DNA from: Cerioporus squamosus
Taxonomy: Eukaryota; Basidiomycota; Agaricomycetes; Polyporales; Polyporaceae
DNA length: 64,000 nt
Assembly: GCA_022592435.1 (NCBI GenBank)
Contig: JABYQS010000130.1
Location: 45,759 to 109,758 of the forward strand
Direction: 5' to 3'
Numbering within the stretch: the first letter of the stretch is position 1; each line of letters opens with the position of its first letter. Below are positions 49,461 through 61,388 of this stretch, one piece after another. The translations under genes were made by a program, and so were the position numbers. The notes beneath the pieces are model-generated. The model made no database searches and was not told the DNA's origin. It saw only the letters and a list, made by a program, of their open reading frames with translations.

Positions 49461-51183
49461 GTGAGTATCTACTGCTCCTTCCTGGTGCTTATGATGTTGT
49501 TATGTCTGTTTGTATCCGACTTCCTTCATGGTTATATGACGACCAAGCAGTTTATTCATCTGAAAGCTCGATGTTTCAAGTACATGCTGTCCCTTTGCGA
49601 ACCTGTCGCTGACATACCATTTTCGTTCATAGTCAGTGACTAGCATAACTCCAAAGCTCACTCCGGCCCCGCAGCGCATACGGAGTGTCGCTCGTCGAAG
49701 ACTCCTTCGGCCCCCGTGGCCTTCGCGTTCGTCCTCCGGACGGTCCCACTCCCCCATGGCGCCGGCCGGATTATTGCTGTCAGATATTGTGAGCGTCTGC
49801 TACGCAGTGCTATCCACATAGGATGTCATTTCTTATGCCGTTGACGGTCCTCGTTCTCACTCAAAGTGTGCGTTGACGCGTATGCCTCGGGAACGAGGAT
49901 GTTTGATGACTTTGCGATTTCTATCTGAACATTGCTTCTTGCTGTGTCTCCCGCGAATATATCCGCTGATCTTCGTTTGTCTCTAGAGCTCGGCGTGGAA
50001 ACAACTTCACGACTACCGAATTCGTAGGCCGTTTACTTCAAGGCACATTGGTGCAGAAGTCGCTCGGTAAGTATCTGCTCTGGAGGTCCTTGTGCACGCA
50101 TGATGTTCTTGTCTCCATTGATTGTATACCCTTGTACGCGTGCGTACGCGGGTAGATGACTTGCTTTTGTATGTTGTTCTGAAACCTTCATAACCCGATG
50201 AATCTCTAGTGCGTAGTGCTGACACCTGTTCGTCCGTAGGAGTCGTTGCGAAGACCAATCACTATTTCCGCTGGCATCGCCCGGGAACACACCGTGAGGA
50301 ACGCCCACTCCAACACAATGGCTACGTACGGTCTCGTCGGCACTCCTCCTGCGTTGCTCTTCAATGCTGTCGACTACTCTTCAATGGCTGAGGTGCTAGC
50401 AAAGTTGGTGAGTACGTGCCCGTTTCTGTATTGCATATCTTCGTATGATGGCATACGGTTTATTTATACGATCGCTTTCGTCCTCGCTTGAGGGCGCAAG
50501 GTTGAGGTGACAAATCATTTCATCTGAACTTTCGCTCTTCTGGTATGCGCTCCTCCGAAGACGTGATGGCTGACCTATGCACGTCGTATCCAGGACCCCA
50601 CCACATGAAGTTCAAGCCCATGGCCTCGTTGCAATACCTCTCTTCAGAGTACAACCCGGTATGGTGAGTATCTCAGTCTGTTTCGGGGCCAAAGGGTCAT
50701 ATGATGGCAGCAGCATAAACACCGTATATTTGATCGCTTTCTTCCTCACACCAGCAGAGTGCTTGGACGAGGCATGACAACTCATCCTTACTGAACGGCT
50801 TCCTGTCATAGGAGTCTTTGCGAACATGCTTACTGACGTACACTGGGTCTCTAGGACGCCGCCGCATTGAAACCAGCTCGCCGTGCGTTGCAATGTCCTC
50901 CGTCCGAGTCCCACTCGGCACCCCGTCATGACCTGTCTCTTCCTGTCGATCATTTCCATCCAACAGCCCTCGCAACACTATATGGTGAGTATCTGTTCTA
51001 CGGGACCAAGAGATATATGATGTTCAATTCTTAAATCCCTACGATCGCTGTCGTCCTCATACCAAAGGGATGCACTGACTATGCGCCCGAGGACGAGAGC
51101 ATGACAACACACCATTTACTGACACCTTCTCATTCGCTCATACTTTGAGAACGTACTTGCTGATATCTGTTCGTCTTCAACAG
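49461..51183 (+). repeat. Five related GT...AG intron-like modules
   Basis: Segments 49461-49632, 50067-50239, 50408-50593, 50664-50854 and 50985-51183 each begin GTGAGTA or GTAAGTA and end in AG. They are 172-199 nt long, against 45-65 nt for introns of neighbouring genes. The last three share ordered words (ATATGATG, GATCGCT then GTCCTC, GAGGA or GACGAGGCATGACAAC, TTACTGA); the first two share GCGAA...GCTGACA-type ends. The sequences between them are partly open (for example 56 codons at 50240-50407) but do not join into one clean frame. This may be an unrecognised or decayed gene, or a non-coding transcript built by internal duplication. Confidence 0.45.
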
Positions 51184-51534
51184 GCCGCAAAACCCACCGA
51201 TGCCACATAGAGTCTAGACTACTAGTACCTGGCCCGAGCCAGCTTCGCTACCAGTGCATTCGTGTCTAAAATGGATCTCTTATACTCGATGCTCTTTCGC
51301 GAAGCCTAGCTATGTCGAGCCCGGAGTGATAGCGACATTGTAAACGTCATCCGGCGATACTCAACTCAGCTGTCCTGTGTATACGCTTGTTGACACAGCG
51401 GTGTATAGCAGATCATAGCGACATGAGCGAAAACCAAGAGTATAAGATACATGTGTCAAGTGGTACGGTATCCCAGGCAGCCAACAGAGAGCTCCTCCCC
51501 ACTCAGGGCAATAATGTCTGCCTCAAGTCCCACA
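51184..51534. other. Intergenic, 3' of BRCT copy 1
   Basis: About 350 bp after the last intron-like module and before the 3' end of the minus-strand BRCT gene. Nothing is recognised. Confidence 0.4.
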
Positions 51535-54500
51535 CTACGCCCTCGCGCCCCTCCTCCCGCGTCCTCTCCTCCCCCTCCCCGCCCGACTCCCGCTCCCGCT
51601 ACCCTTCCTCCCCGAGCCCGACGCAGCGAGCACATCCGGCAACTGCGGCAGCGTCACCTCCGCATCCATCTCGACCTCCCACTCCTCCTTCCGCCGCTGC
51701 TTCCCTTCCGCACCCGCGCCCCCGCCAGACTGGAAGAGGAACTTCAGCCTCTCGAGCTCCCCGTTCTCCCTCGGGTCCGCATACTGCAACGCGCACACTG
51801 CCCTCGGCCTCCCGCTCCGCCGCAAGGAAGCTGTTCTCCTCATCAAAGCTCTCGTGGTGCGCCTCCGCCCCCAGCGCCAGCGCGAGCGGCGAATCCACGT
51901 TCCGCGCGACGCCCTTGCCCTTGCCCTTGCCCCCGCCCTTCTCGCCCTGCGGCGGCGAGATGAGCTCCGAGTAGGACATGTTCGACCGCGTGCGCTGCAG
52001 CGGGCGCGCCCGCTTCCCGTCCCGCCGCGAGTCGTGCGCCTGCAGCTTCGCAGGGGCGGACTCCTCGCGCTCGCCGTGCTCCTCCTCCGACCGCCGCTTG
52101 CCGAGCAGCGACGTGATGCGGTCCTGGATGACCGCCGTCGCCTGCTTCGTCACCTTGACCGGGGTGCTGGGGTGGTCGCGCGGGGTGCCGTGGCCGGGGA
52201 TGCGCAGCGGGGACGGGGACTCGGACGACGGCACGCGGTCTTCGTAGAGCTTCGATGGTACGGACACCGCATCGTCCTGCGGCTCCGATGGCTGCGTCGT
52301 TTGAGGAGCGGACTCTTCCCTATCTGCTGGCGGCGTTGGCTGGGGAGCTATGGACTCGAACTGGCCGAGGAGCATGCTCGGCATCCCGAACGCCTCCATC
52401 TGCTCTGCCTGTCCTGGGAACGAGCCGTCTGGTGGAGGGTCGTAGTACGACAAACTCTGTGATCGCGGCGCAGAGTCCGCATTCGTGATGTCCATCATCT
52501 TGCTGTCTGTCGCCTGCTCCTTGCCCTTGCCCTTCACATCGGACTTGGGCAGCGGCGTCGGGGCAGGCGGCTCCGCTGCCATCCAGTCCCCTTGCGCGAC
52601 AGGCAGATCAAGGAGCTCGTTGTCGTTGGATGCTGGATGGGTCGAGGGGATCTCGCCCGTGTTCGCGATGGCAGCGAGCCAGGACATGTCCACGATAGGC
52701 GTTCCCCACTCCCGCGCCTTGTCCGCCTTCGCTCCTTCCCCTGATGGACAAAGCAGATGCGTCGACCGGCGAGAGAAGGCAGGCGCGAGACTGATGCCGA
52801 GTGCGCGTAGCAGCCGACGAACGGTACACGCCTCCGCGTGGTCTAGACCGGAGAAACTGAGCAAGATCTCGTCTGCCCGGGGAACGGGCACCTCGACCTT
52901 CAGAGGGGTGAACGCGACGTGTTCTTCAGGTGCGCAGATGCGCTCTTCGAACATGCACCGCTCGAGCCAGCACTCCGTGCGATACTTTGCGCGTTCTTCT
53001 TCGTCCGCTTCTTGCCGGAAGATATTGCTCCCGCTGCACATCCATCAACACCGAGCTGACAACTGAGAAGCTGCTGGAGAACACACCTCACAAGCCGGAC
53101 AACCACGAAGTCCACATCGTCGTCGTCGTCCATGCCCACCCACTTCCCTCCACACTCCTCGATCGCACTCCTCACATTCGCGCACCGCGCCTCGCCCAGC
53201 GCGCGGAATCGCAGGCCGTTGAAGATGATCTTCGCCGCGTCCGACACCCCCGACCCATGCGACAGTGCATCGGCATCCGCCTCCTCCGGCGCAGCGTCGG
53301 CAATGGCGGACGTTGACGCGATCGGGATGTCGGACGAGATTCCGCCCTGTGCCATGACGCTCCCCACGGAGCGCTGCAGGAACGATGAGGTGCGCGACAT
53401 GGTTGAGCTGCGCTGGAAGAGCCGGACGCCTCCGACAGGGCGTGGATACGTCCTTCGGGGCAGGGAGGAAGGACGACTCGGAGCGTTGGAACGTCGACAG
53501 CGCGCTGGGGCGTCGCTCGCCCTCCTCGGCATCGAGGTTCTTCAACGTGCCGCGTCGCCCTAGTTGACTTGGCCCAGCGCGCGAGGGCGAGCCTGCTCGT
53601 CGCTGCCCTTCTGCAGCGGCTTTGGCGGCCTCCGGGTTCTGCGACTTGGACGGGCTCCGGACGAGCCGACCGTCGTGCACTTCGAACCCGCGGGGCTTTA
53701 GGATGCTTTCCCAGAGGTGGAGGGTCATCGCTGGGACACGCCGTCCTGATGCAATTTCCTCCTCTTCCTGGGGTGCTTGATGTGCAGAAGCGTTTGGGCG
53801 TGCTGCGGAGGTCTGTGCGTGCTGGATCTCGGACGAGAGTCCGCCTTCGTCCGGCGCAGACGATGATATAGTTGGAGCCATTGGCTCTGCGTTGCACGTT
53901 GATTGATATGCTGTACTCGCTCAAGACGCAGTGACAGATCGACGTACCTTCAGGCAACACCCGAGGGGGCGGTCGCGGATTCGACACGAGGTACGCTTCC
54001 TCGTCAAACCTCCCTCCGAACCGCAAGGAATCCCAAAACCAGTCCTCCCAGACGATGCGAATCCGCGCCTCGCCCTTCTCGTTGAACTTCTGCGCGTAGC
54101 GCACCTTCTCGCTCTCGCCTTCGCACGTGTTCGCGCAGAGCAGATGTGTGACCTTGACAGGGCGCTCGAGCTGTTTCACGTACATCCCGCCGGCCTTCGT
54201 CACCTCGTGGTTGATCTGCATGCGTTTGCTGACATCCTCGATGCCCGAGACACAGAGGACGACGCCGGTGAAGGGCGGGAGCCGGTGCTGCTTGATGCTG
54301 AATGGGACGTCGACGTCGTCTCCGTGCAGCCAGACCTTGTGGCTCTCGATAATCCATGAAGGATGCATAATAGGTATTCGATTCTCGAGCGCGCACTGGG
54401 GTTCAAGTTAGCAAGATGCCGCGTCGTGCCAGGTAAGGTCGCATACCCTGTACTTAGGGCTACCCGCTTCTTCGGCGATGAGATGTGTTACCCTATCCGT

Positions 54501-55122
54501 GAGGTCGCTCACGCATTGGGCGCCCAGCTCGATGGCTAGTTTGAATAGTGACGTCTGAATTAAAATGTCAGCCATGGAGGGAATCGCGGAGACATGGCTA
54601 GGGAGAGGCGAGATGAACAACCAAGCAGAGTTGGCCCCTATGACGACGTCGATAATCATCGAGAGCTGTTCAGCCTGAGCCATAGGTTATGGTGGAAGCC
54701 TTTACTCCCACACCCTCATGTCATCTCGCCAACTGTCCGATGGTTCCGAACTCGAACCCATCCTGTGGCGATATCCCATATGAAGGAGGGGCGTATGATT
54801 GCTGTCGGCATCCCGCCGCGCGTCTACCGTGATTGTCGGAACGAATTGCAGACTGAAAGACTCACCTTGTCGCTGATCCCAGTTGCACACAGTACAAAGC
54901 CCTTAAACGGGCGGGGACATATGTCCAGGTTGGTGGTTTCATCGTCAGAGTCCAGTCCAGAGCTATGTGTCCATGTTGAATCTGGTGTCCGTGCCTCCTT
55001 GCGAGTGGTTGGGCCGGCCGGTCGAAGTTTCACTCCAGGAACCTTGAGGGTGTTGGCTTATGTGCGCCGCATGTAGATTATCAACGCACCTTCTTCGACC
55101 TATTCACCCTCCGGTGTGACAT
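51535..55122 (-). CDS. Dpb11/Rad4/TopBP1-like four-BRCT protein, copy 1 (frame-broken)
   Basis: Family members are nuclear scaffolds for replication initiation and the DNA-damage checkpoint, binding phosphoproteins through BRCT pairs. ATG is the complement of 55120-55122 (MSHRRVNRSKK, exon 1). Exon 2 ends FKGFVLCATGISDK and begins BRCT1, which ends at HPSWI. BRCT2 runs from FTGVVLCVSGIED to IVWEDWFWDSLRFGGRF. After a linker, BRCT3 (IFNGLRFRALGEARC, WLERCMFEERI) and BRCT4 (LSFSGLDHAEACTVRRLL, THLLCPSGEG, VDMSWL) follow, then a basic, disordered C-terminus. An extra base at about 53437 breaks the frame in the linker relative to copy 2. Near 51797 the C-terminus switches to a more protein-like frame (YADPRENGELERLKFLF, ending 51535), suggesting another indel. 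It is either the main gene with sequence errors or a decaying copy. Confidence 0.8.
52690..54990. repeat. Segmental duplication, left unit
   Basis: This block matches 61389-63680 in direct orientation with only scattered substitutions and a few small indels. The offset is 8691-8693 bp. It covers BRCT1 through BRCT4 and most of exon 2. Identity falls sharply beyond about 54990 and is lost below about 52690. Confidence 0.85.
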
Positions 55123-55617
55123 CGTGGGGCCGTTACGAAGGAAGTGTAGCGCGTCGTGGGTAGAGGAATCACGTGTAGACCGTGGTTAAGGCCAAGCAAT
55201 CGAGTAGAGTACACAACCAGAGTCTGGAGACCAGAGGGAAGTATCGCGGCAAGCAGAAGTTGGAGAAGGGGAGTCCGAGAACGCGACGGATAGAAATGCA
55301 TGGCTGTCGCGGTTGACGCGACGGGTCGTATTTAGGGCCGGTCTACTCGCGCCCGTCACGTGCCTGCAAATCTGGACTCGAGCTCGCTGTCGCGGACAAC
55401 GACGAGCACGCTCCCGCCGCCGCCCACCATGCTCTCTGCCGCTGCTTCTCTGCGCTCGTGCGCATCCTCGTCGGCGAGGGCGCAGTGCCGCCGGTCGCGC
55501 CCCACCGGAGCCCGGATCGAAGGCGTGGCGTCCGCCCTCTGCCGCTGTTCGGACGCGTCGGGGCGGTCCGGCCGTGCCCGCTGCGGTCTTTCCTGCCAGA
55601 GAAACAAACAGTGTGTC

Positions 55618-55712
55618 AGGGAGTGCTGGAGTAGGGTGCTGGAGTAGGGTGCGGGTGAGGAGTGCGGGTGAGGAGTGCGGGGGAGGAGTGCGGGTGAGGT
55701 ATGCGGGGACTC
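55618..55712 (+). repeat. G-rich minisatellite
   Basis: Variants of GTGCGGGTGAGGA and GTGCTGGAGTAGG, about 13-14 bp each, recur in tandem about six times. The run has strong G/T strand asymmetry. Confidence 0.7.
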
Positions 55713-58700
55713 GAGGTGGAGAGCTGAGGCCTGGGAGCCGTCTGTTCTGTCCGTTCCGCCTCGAGCTCGCGCCCGCAAATCTCTCCATTCCGTCTACGCC
55801 ACACACAAGTAACTAGTACGTATGTGCTGCCCACTCGCCACACCGCCCGCGTCCCTCCACCGCCGCGCGTGAGTCCCCTGCCGCCCTCCCCTCCTCCAGC
55901 TGCTGTCCCGCCCGGAGCTCGCGCACGCCCGGCCCGCATCGAGAAGCCTGTACACGCACGTCTCTCACCTCTCCTCGCACCTCTCGAGCGCATTCACGCC
56001 GGCCGCGCGCGTCGGACGATCCAGCTTCAGACACCTGCGCAGAACGCTCGCGCAGACGGAAAGTCGTCTGTTGGCTCAAAACGCCCCGACGCTGCGTCCG
56101 ACGTCCGTCCCAAGAGCACACGCATGAATCCGCCGTGTCAACTCACCGTCGCCGTGAAGATGCCGGCGCTCACCGGAAGCACCTGCAACGATAACCACGG
56201 TGAGCCAGATCTCTGACTGCGCCGCTTCCGCAAGCACATACTCACGTACTTGGCACACAGCCCAGGCCGGATTCCGAGTCTCGTGTCCCCCGCGCCAGCC
56301 GCCCTGCTGTAGCCTCCGTCTGCACGATCTCTCGATATCTTCGGTCAGTTCCATCCAGACGCGACATGTCTTGCCTCGACTGATGTACTCACCTGCGCAG
56401 CAAGAGCGACAACTCTGGACCGTGTCGCACCATGTCCGCGCCAGCGAGTGCATTGACGTCGAGGACGCCTTCCTGCAGCCCCAGGATCTCGATCTCGATA
56501 CTCGTGTGCCACGAGCGAGCAAAGCAGAGCCGCTTCCGTGCTTCTCACCCGCTGCTCCGCGCTCTGGACACAAGTCGAAGCCCCGCCTTCTCTCCGCATC
56601 CACCTCCATCCCGCCGCTGCCGGTCCGCCGGCGTAATCCTTCCCTCCGTCTGCGGCGATGGAGAAGGCCTCCCCGACGCCATGGCTGCCGTCGTCTGGAG
56701 AAAGCCCGCACGCATTCGAGACGCAACAGCGGCCGGGCGTCGAGGACTCGGGCCGAGAGGCCATTGGCATTGGCAGTACATACCGGAGGATGGTGCGGGT
56801 CCCTCGAGACTCGAGGAACGGGTCCTCGCAGACTCTGCGTCGCCTTCGAACTGCACCCGCGCCGATCGCGAGATGACTCGCGCCCCGGACGCACACGCCG
56901 GGTGCAGCGCATACCGAAAGCCCGGGCCGGCAGGACGCAGCTCACCATGCTGACCTTCTGTCGTCTGCCGGGACGTCGGCTCTTCTGCTGATCTGCGGAG
57001 CCAGCTCGTCCTTCCTACGACTGGCTCAGCGAGCGATCAGCTTATGCGCCGTGGCCGGTCAGGCGCTCTCTTCGATCTTGCTGTGTGTAGCACGCTGCGG
57101 CGGTGATCCTATGAGAAGTTGAGGTCATTCAGCGAGCTCATGTCGGCCAGCGACTCTCTGCACGATACACACCTCGTGCTCCGAGTCCGCTGTCCTCGCA
57201 AGAGGCCGAATGAGCCTTCTACGCGCGTTGACACGTTCGCGCCGCCATCTAGACGTGGACAACGTGACGAGGAGGTATCCTCGGCCTGCGCTGCTCACCT
57301 GAGTGAAAGAACAATCCCGGAATGAATCAGCGACTCGCAGAGCGATGGGGACGTAGAGAATCCTACCGCCGACTCTGGCGTTCTGCTAGGTTGAAGGCTC
57401 CAGGATGCGGCCAGGAACGAGCAGGACTGTTGGCGTTGGTCGTAGAGTTGGGGAAAGGACGGCGTCGTGCTGGTGCGAAGGAAGGGGCTTCGAGGTGGAA
57501 AATGCACGGCAGTTGCGCGGGAATCCGGAAAGCCGTCGTTCGACGAGAAGAGGAGCGGCAAACACCACGGTGGGAAGTCTCTGCAGCCCGGTGTGCTCCT
57601 CGGGATGCTTCTGGGCACACGCATGATGGGGCGCCGTGCACAGCCGTAGCGTAACATCTTCTCCATAGAATACCATGCTGCTTCCTTCTGTTTGTCTCTC
57701 GTGCGCACCGACTGTTTCGAGTCATGGTGTCCCGACATTGCATGGCGACAGGCTGTTGGTCTCTCCGAATTTCCATGTACTGGTACTCGCAGTGATCATC
57801 CCAGATATCAGTGCGTTACTACTTGACCTAGGGCCTCGGGCTCGAGCACGGAGAGGTCACTTATTCTGGGATGGACCGTAGCCATGGAGAGCGCGATCAG
57901 AATGGACGGACCGAGTCTGCATAGCCGAAAGACATCAAGAACCCTTTCAGGGTCCTGATCCCTCCGTACTCTGCCTGAGGCTCATACATACTCTCTCCGT
58001 GTGTGAGTGTACTGACGTGCGAGATGCATCGTAACTTCACGGATGCTGGGGTTGTGCAAGGAGCAGCAGAAACCCTCCGGAAACTCAGGCTGGGAGGAAC
58101 AATAGGTCTGGAAGGTTGTGTCATTAATAAGGTTCGGGCGAAGCTGCCATGGATGGCCGCCGCCGTCTCAAATTTTTGGGAAGACTTCTCTTATGTAGCG
58201 TGGCTTGAATGTGCCTATGTGCTTCTCGGCCGGCCTGGTGTGGCATCGGAAATGGCGCTATGGCCGGGAGGAGCCTCAGAGTCATGATCATGTCCAATGT
58301 GTCGCACCACGGAAGCATGTTGCACTCTCAAGGTATCGGGTTGTATGGCACAAGTCTCTATAGATGCGTGCTTGTTGCATATGTCAGAGAGTGCGTATGT
58401 GCATTAGCATTGAGACACCAACAGCTGGTGAGCTAGGATAGCAGTGCTCGCAGCGAAGCAGGCAGCGGACACGAGAAGTTCAGCTTGTAGTAGAGCAGCG
58501 AGTAGGCCGGTGGGAAGCATGGTCCTTCCACGAGCAGTCATGTCGTGCATTGCAAGCTATAGGGAGCTTTGGGCTGCCGACTGAGCAGTGAGAACGCACG
58601 ACGGCCGGCAGATCGCGGCAGCCGCGGGTTTCCCGAAATGAGCTGTGACCGAAAATGGCAACCTAAGCGCTCTGCGACCTCTCGACGCTCCTCTGGAAAA

Positions 58701-59230
58701 CATCATCAATTCGCAGTCATACCGAGTACCGGGCTGCTTCTGGGTCCATAGCCTTTCACTTATGCATGCTTACTAGTATGCATTCAGCATAGCAGATAGT
58801 TTGAATACTGCTCAATTGCATCACAGTACCTATTCCATTTGCGAGTATCTTCGGATGCTATTCCGCACAGAATTTGGATGGTCATGCGTTGACCACTGCC
58901 AAAAGGACCTTGATGGCACACTTCATCTCTCAGAGCTTGTATTTGTCTACATGTGTTGGCACACCACAGGCACCCAGAGACTTCAAAGTATCCTGAAATG
59001 CAGGAAAGAGTGCTGTTTACTCGCTCACAGCTAAACCCCATCCTCCCGGATCCATCTACGGCATGTGCGACATGGCCTGACCCCATAATCAATCCATCAA
59101 GGGTCTAGCGTCTACACGGGCATTCTGTGTCACGGCTACTGAGCTCGGGCTTCTTCCCTCCGTAAACTCAGCTGCCTTCTGCCCGCACATCTGCCCAGCA
59201 CCCTGACAACATCCCGGACGTTGTTCACCC

Positions 59231-59297
59231 GGTCACGTTCAGCTCAACCTTATTGTGTTGAACGCATTCAACAGAATAAGGTTCGCACAACGTGACC
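59231..59297. repeat. 67-bp imperfect palindrome (long hairpin)
   Basis: GGTCACGTT at the left end pairs with AACGTGACC at the right. Inside, AACCTTATT pairs with AATAAGGTT and TGTTGAA with TTCAACA, around a CGCA centre. Only a 5/6-nt internal loop and one mismatch interrupt the arms. No gene overlaps it. Confidence 0.8.
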
Positions 59298-61388
59298 GTG
59301 CTGGGGTTGTCGGAGTGCAAATGGCGGCTCTCCTCGGGTACAAGAACCCTGGTCGAAGACCCCCGAGTCGCGCGTCCCCCCTTTGCGAGCACGCCGCACC
59401 ACGACCCACGCTCCCACTTCCTCTCCTTCCTCCCTCATTTGTCGCAGTGTTATGCAGCCATTTATTGTCTCTATGTACGATTGTAATTCTATATGCAACC
59501 CCTGCTGGCATTCATACTGTACCTGATCACTGCCCTGTCTTCTATCCTTACTCGTACTTACTACTCTCCCGATTGTGCTGCCTTGCAACCTCGCCCTTCC
59601 ATCGGATTTCTGCACTTACTGATTCAACTTCTCTTGCAGACACATACCTCTCTTCTTGAGTCCCCCATGTGGCAGGGGGTTGTCGCATTCTCCCGGCACG
59701 TATGTCTCTTCCGCACCGCAACCTCCCATGTTCCGGCCCGGGGTACTGACGATCCATTACTCCACAGGATCTTGTCTGAATGTGTCCGTGGCTTGACAGT
59801 CCACACACTCCGCTCCTCAGTTGTTCGAGACATACAGGTATGAGCCCCAGGAGTCCGACTTGCCCACAGTCCCTGCATACTGACGACTCAATCGCAGATG
59901 AGACTCGTCGCTGCCACGACTCGCGCTCCGATCCTTGCTCAGGCTACATAGCATCAGTACGTACACACTCTTTCATTCATGCCGGACGTTTCATGCTGAC
60001 TGTGATGTCTCTATGCTAGGTGTCCATATGCTGCCGCATACCACATTCCCCATCACGTTTCCGGGTCTCTGACAAGGTACGGGTCATGCCGGCGAGCACT
60101 TTGGACCTGGGACGATGCTAACATACTTCGCTTACAGACTTACACCGGCATAGAGTCTATGCTTCTACTGGCTGTCGCAGTGCAGGCGCATCTAAGAAGT
60201 CGCGGCGGTCGGTTTCCTTCCGCGCGAGGTCACATTGAACTGTTAGTGACTTCGTGATCATGCTCATAGGTCGAGCTCGCGAACACGAGCAGAACCAGGG
60301 CACAACGCTGCTGCCCTGCAGGTACGTTTCTTTGACTTGCATGAGAGACAATGCGCACGACTAACTCTTCTCAGCATGTCCGCATTCCGGCACGCGCAAC
60401 GTAAAATATATTGAAAGTACTCAGCTAGATACAGCTGAACCGTCTACGTACTACTAACACAGTGCGGCGCGCGGCAGACTCCTTCTCCTCTTGTCTTCTG
60501 ATGCACGGCAAACGGCTGACGCTGCGTCCCAGAGGCGCGGAGCTCGCCATGTTTCTGCGGTGTGCTCCGGGTCTCTGTGTCCAGCGTCGGTCCGGGGTCT
60601 TGCCTGTTGTCCGTCTGTCGTACCGCGCGGGCGCGCCTGGCTGCGCGATTGGTCCCCGTGTTGTAAGCATCCTACTGGTCTCTGCCACTAGTCGAGTCGC
60701 TCTGGCCACTTTAGGTCGAGCAGCAGTCTCGCGCATGCATGCGGCGGGTCTGAGCGTCGGGAAATCTGCGCGCTGCGCGATGTCCAGCGTGGCCCACGCG
60801 GCGGCCGGGTTAGTTCCGAGGCTTCGATATGGAGCCTGAGCTGTGGAGTTGCCGTCAGCGCAAGGCACAGTCGATCTAGCAGATTTGACTCACCGCGACA
60901 AGACAGCCGACAGTGTGGCGGCAAGACGCGGCGTCGTTGTGATAGGCCGGGTTGCTTCGAGGGTAAGCAGCCGGGCGAAAAGGTCGACACAGGGCGTACT
61001 CAGACTCTTCAGCACCCAAAAAGTCCGAGGTGATCTTGAGGCGGTCGAAGACGTGCACCGGCGGCCGGAGGAGTGGCGGCAAGACCGAGGTGCCGCATGG
61101 TCCCAACGAACACGACTTGCAAGACCTGCCCGGATTCTTGAAAACGGCACAGAACCTCCGCGTGCGTGTTTGCGTTACCTGAGAAACTAAGTCTCGTCAG
61201 AATTTGGCCAGAGGCGAAGGAGATATGGCCGCTGAAATTGACATACCGGGTAGCCGCCGGCCGCGGTGACAACGATTCTAAGACTCGTCCGAGGAGTGCA
61301 AAATGCGGTCGTGAACGGTCTTGGGGGTTAGCACCATGCGTCTGAGGCGTTCGCCGGCCGCACGAGGACGATGCGCATGCGGGAGGTC

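Larger units (their letters stand above)
55123..61388. other. ~6.3-kb spacer between the BRCT copies
   Basis: No conserved protein is recognised. ORFs of 100-290 codons at 55186-56990 overlap on both strands, are Arg/Ser/Pro-rich and look like GC-driven shadows. GT...AG-like junctions at 59640-60010 hint at small exons without a clear product. The spacer contains the G-rich minisatellite (55618-55712) and the long hairpin (59231-59297). Confidence 0.5.

Noticed and set aside
51854..52462. Plus-strand ORF of about 200 codons
   Set aside because: Antisense shadow of the BRCT copy 1 C-terminal half.
55186..56990. Several 100-290 codon ORFs on both strands
   Set aside because: They overlap one another, are biased in composition, partly arise from the minisatellite and show no known domain.
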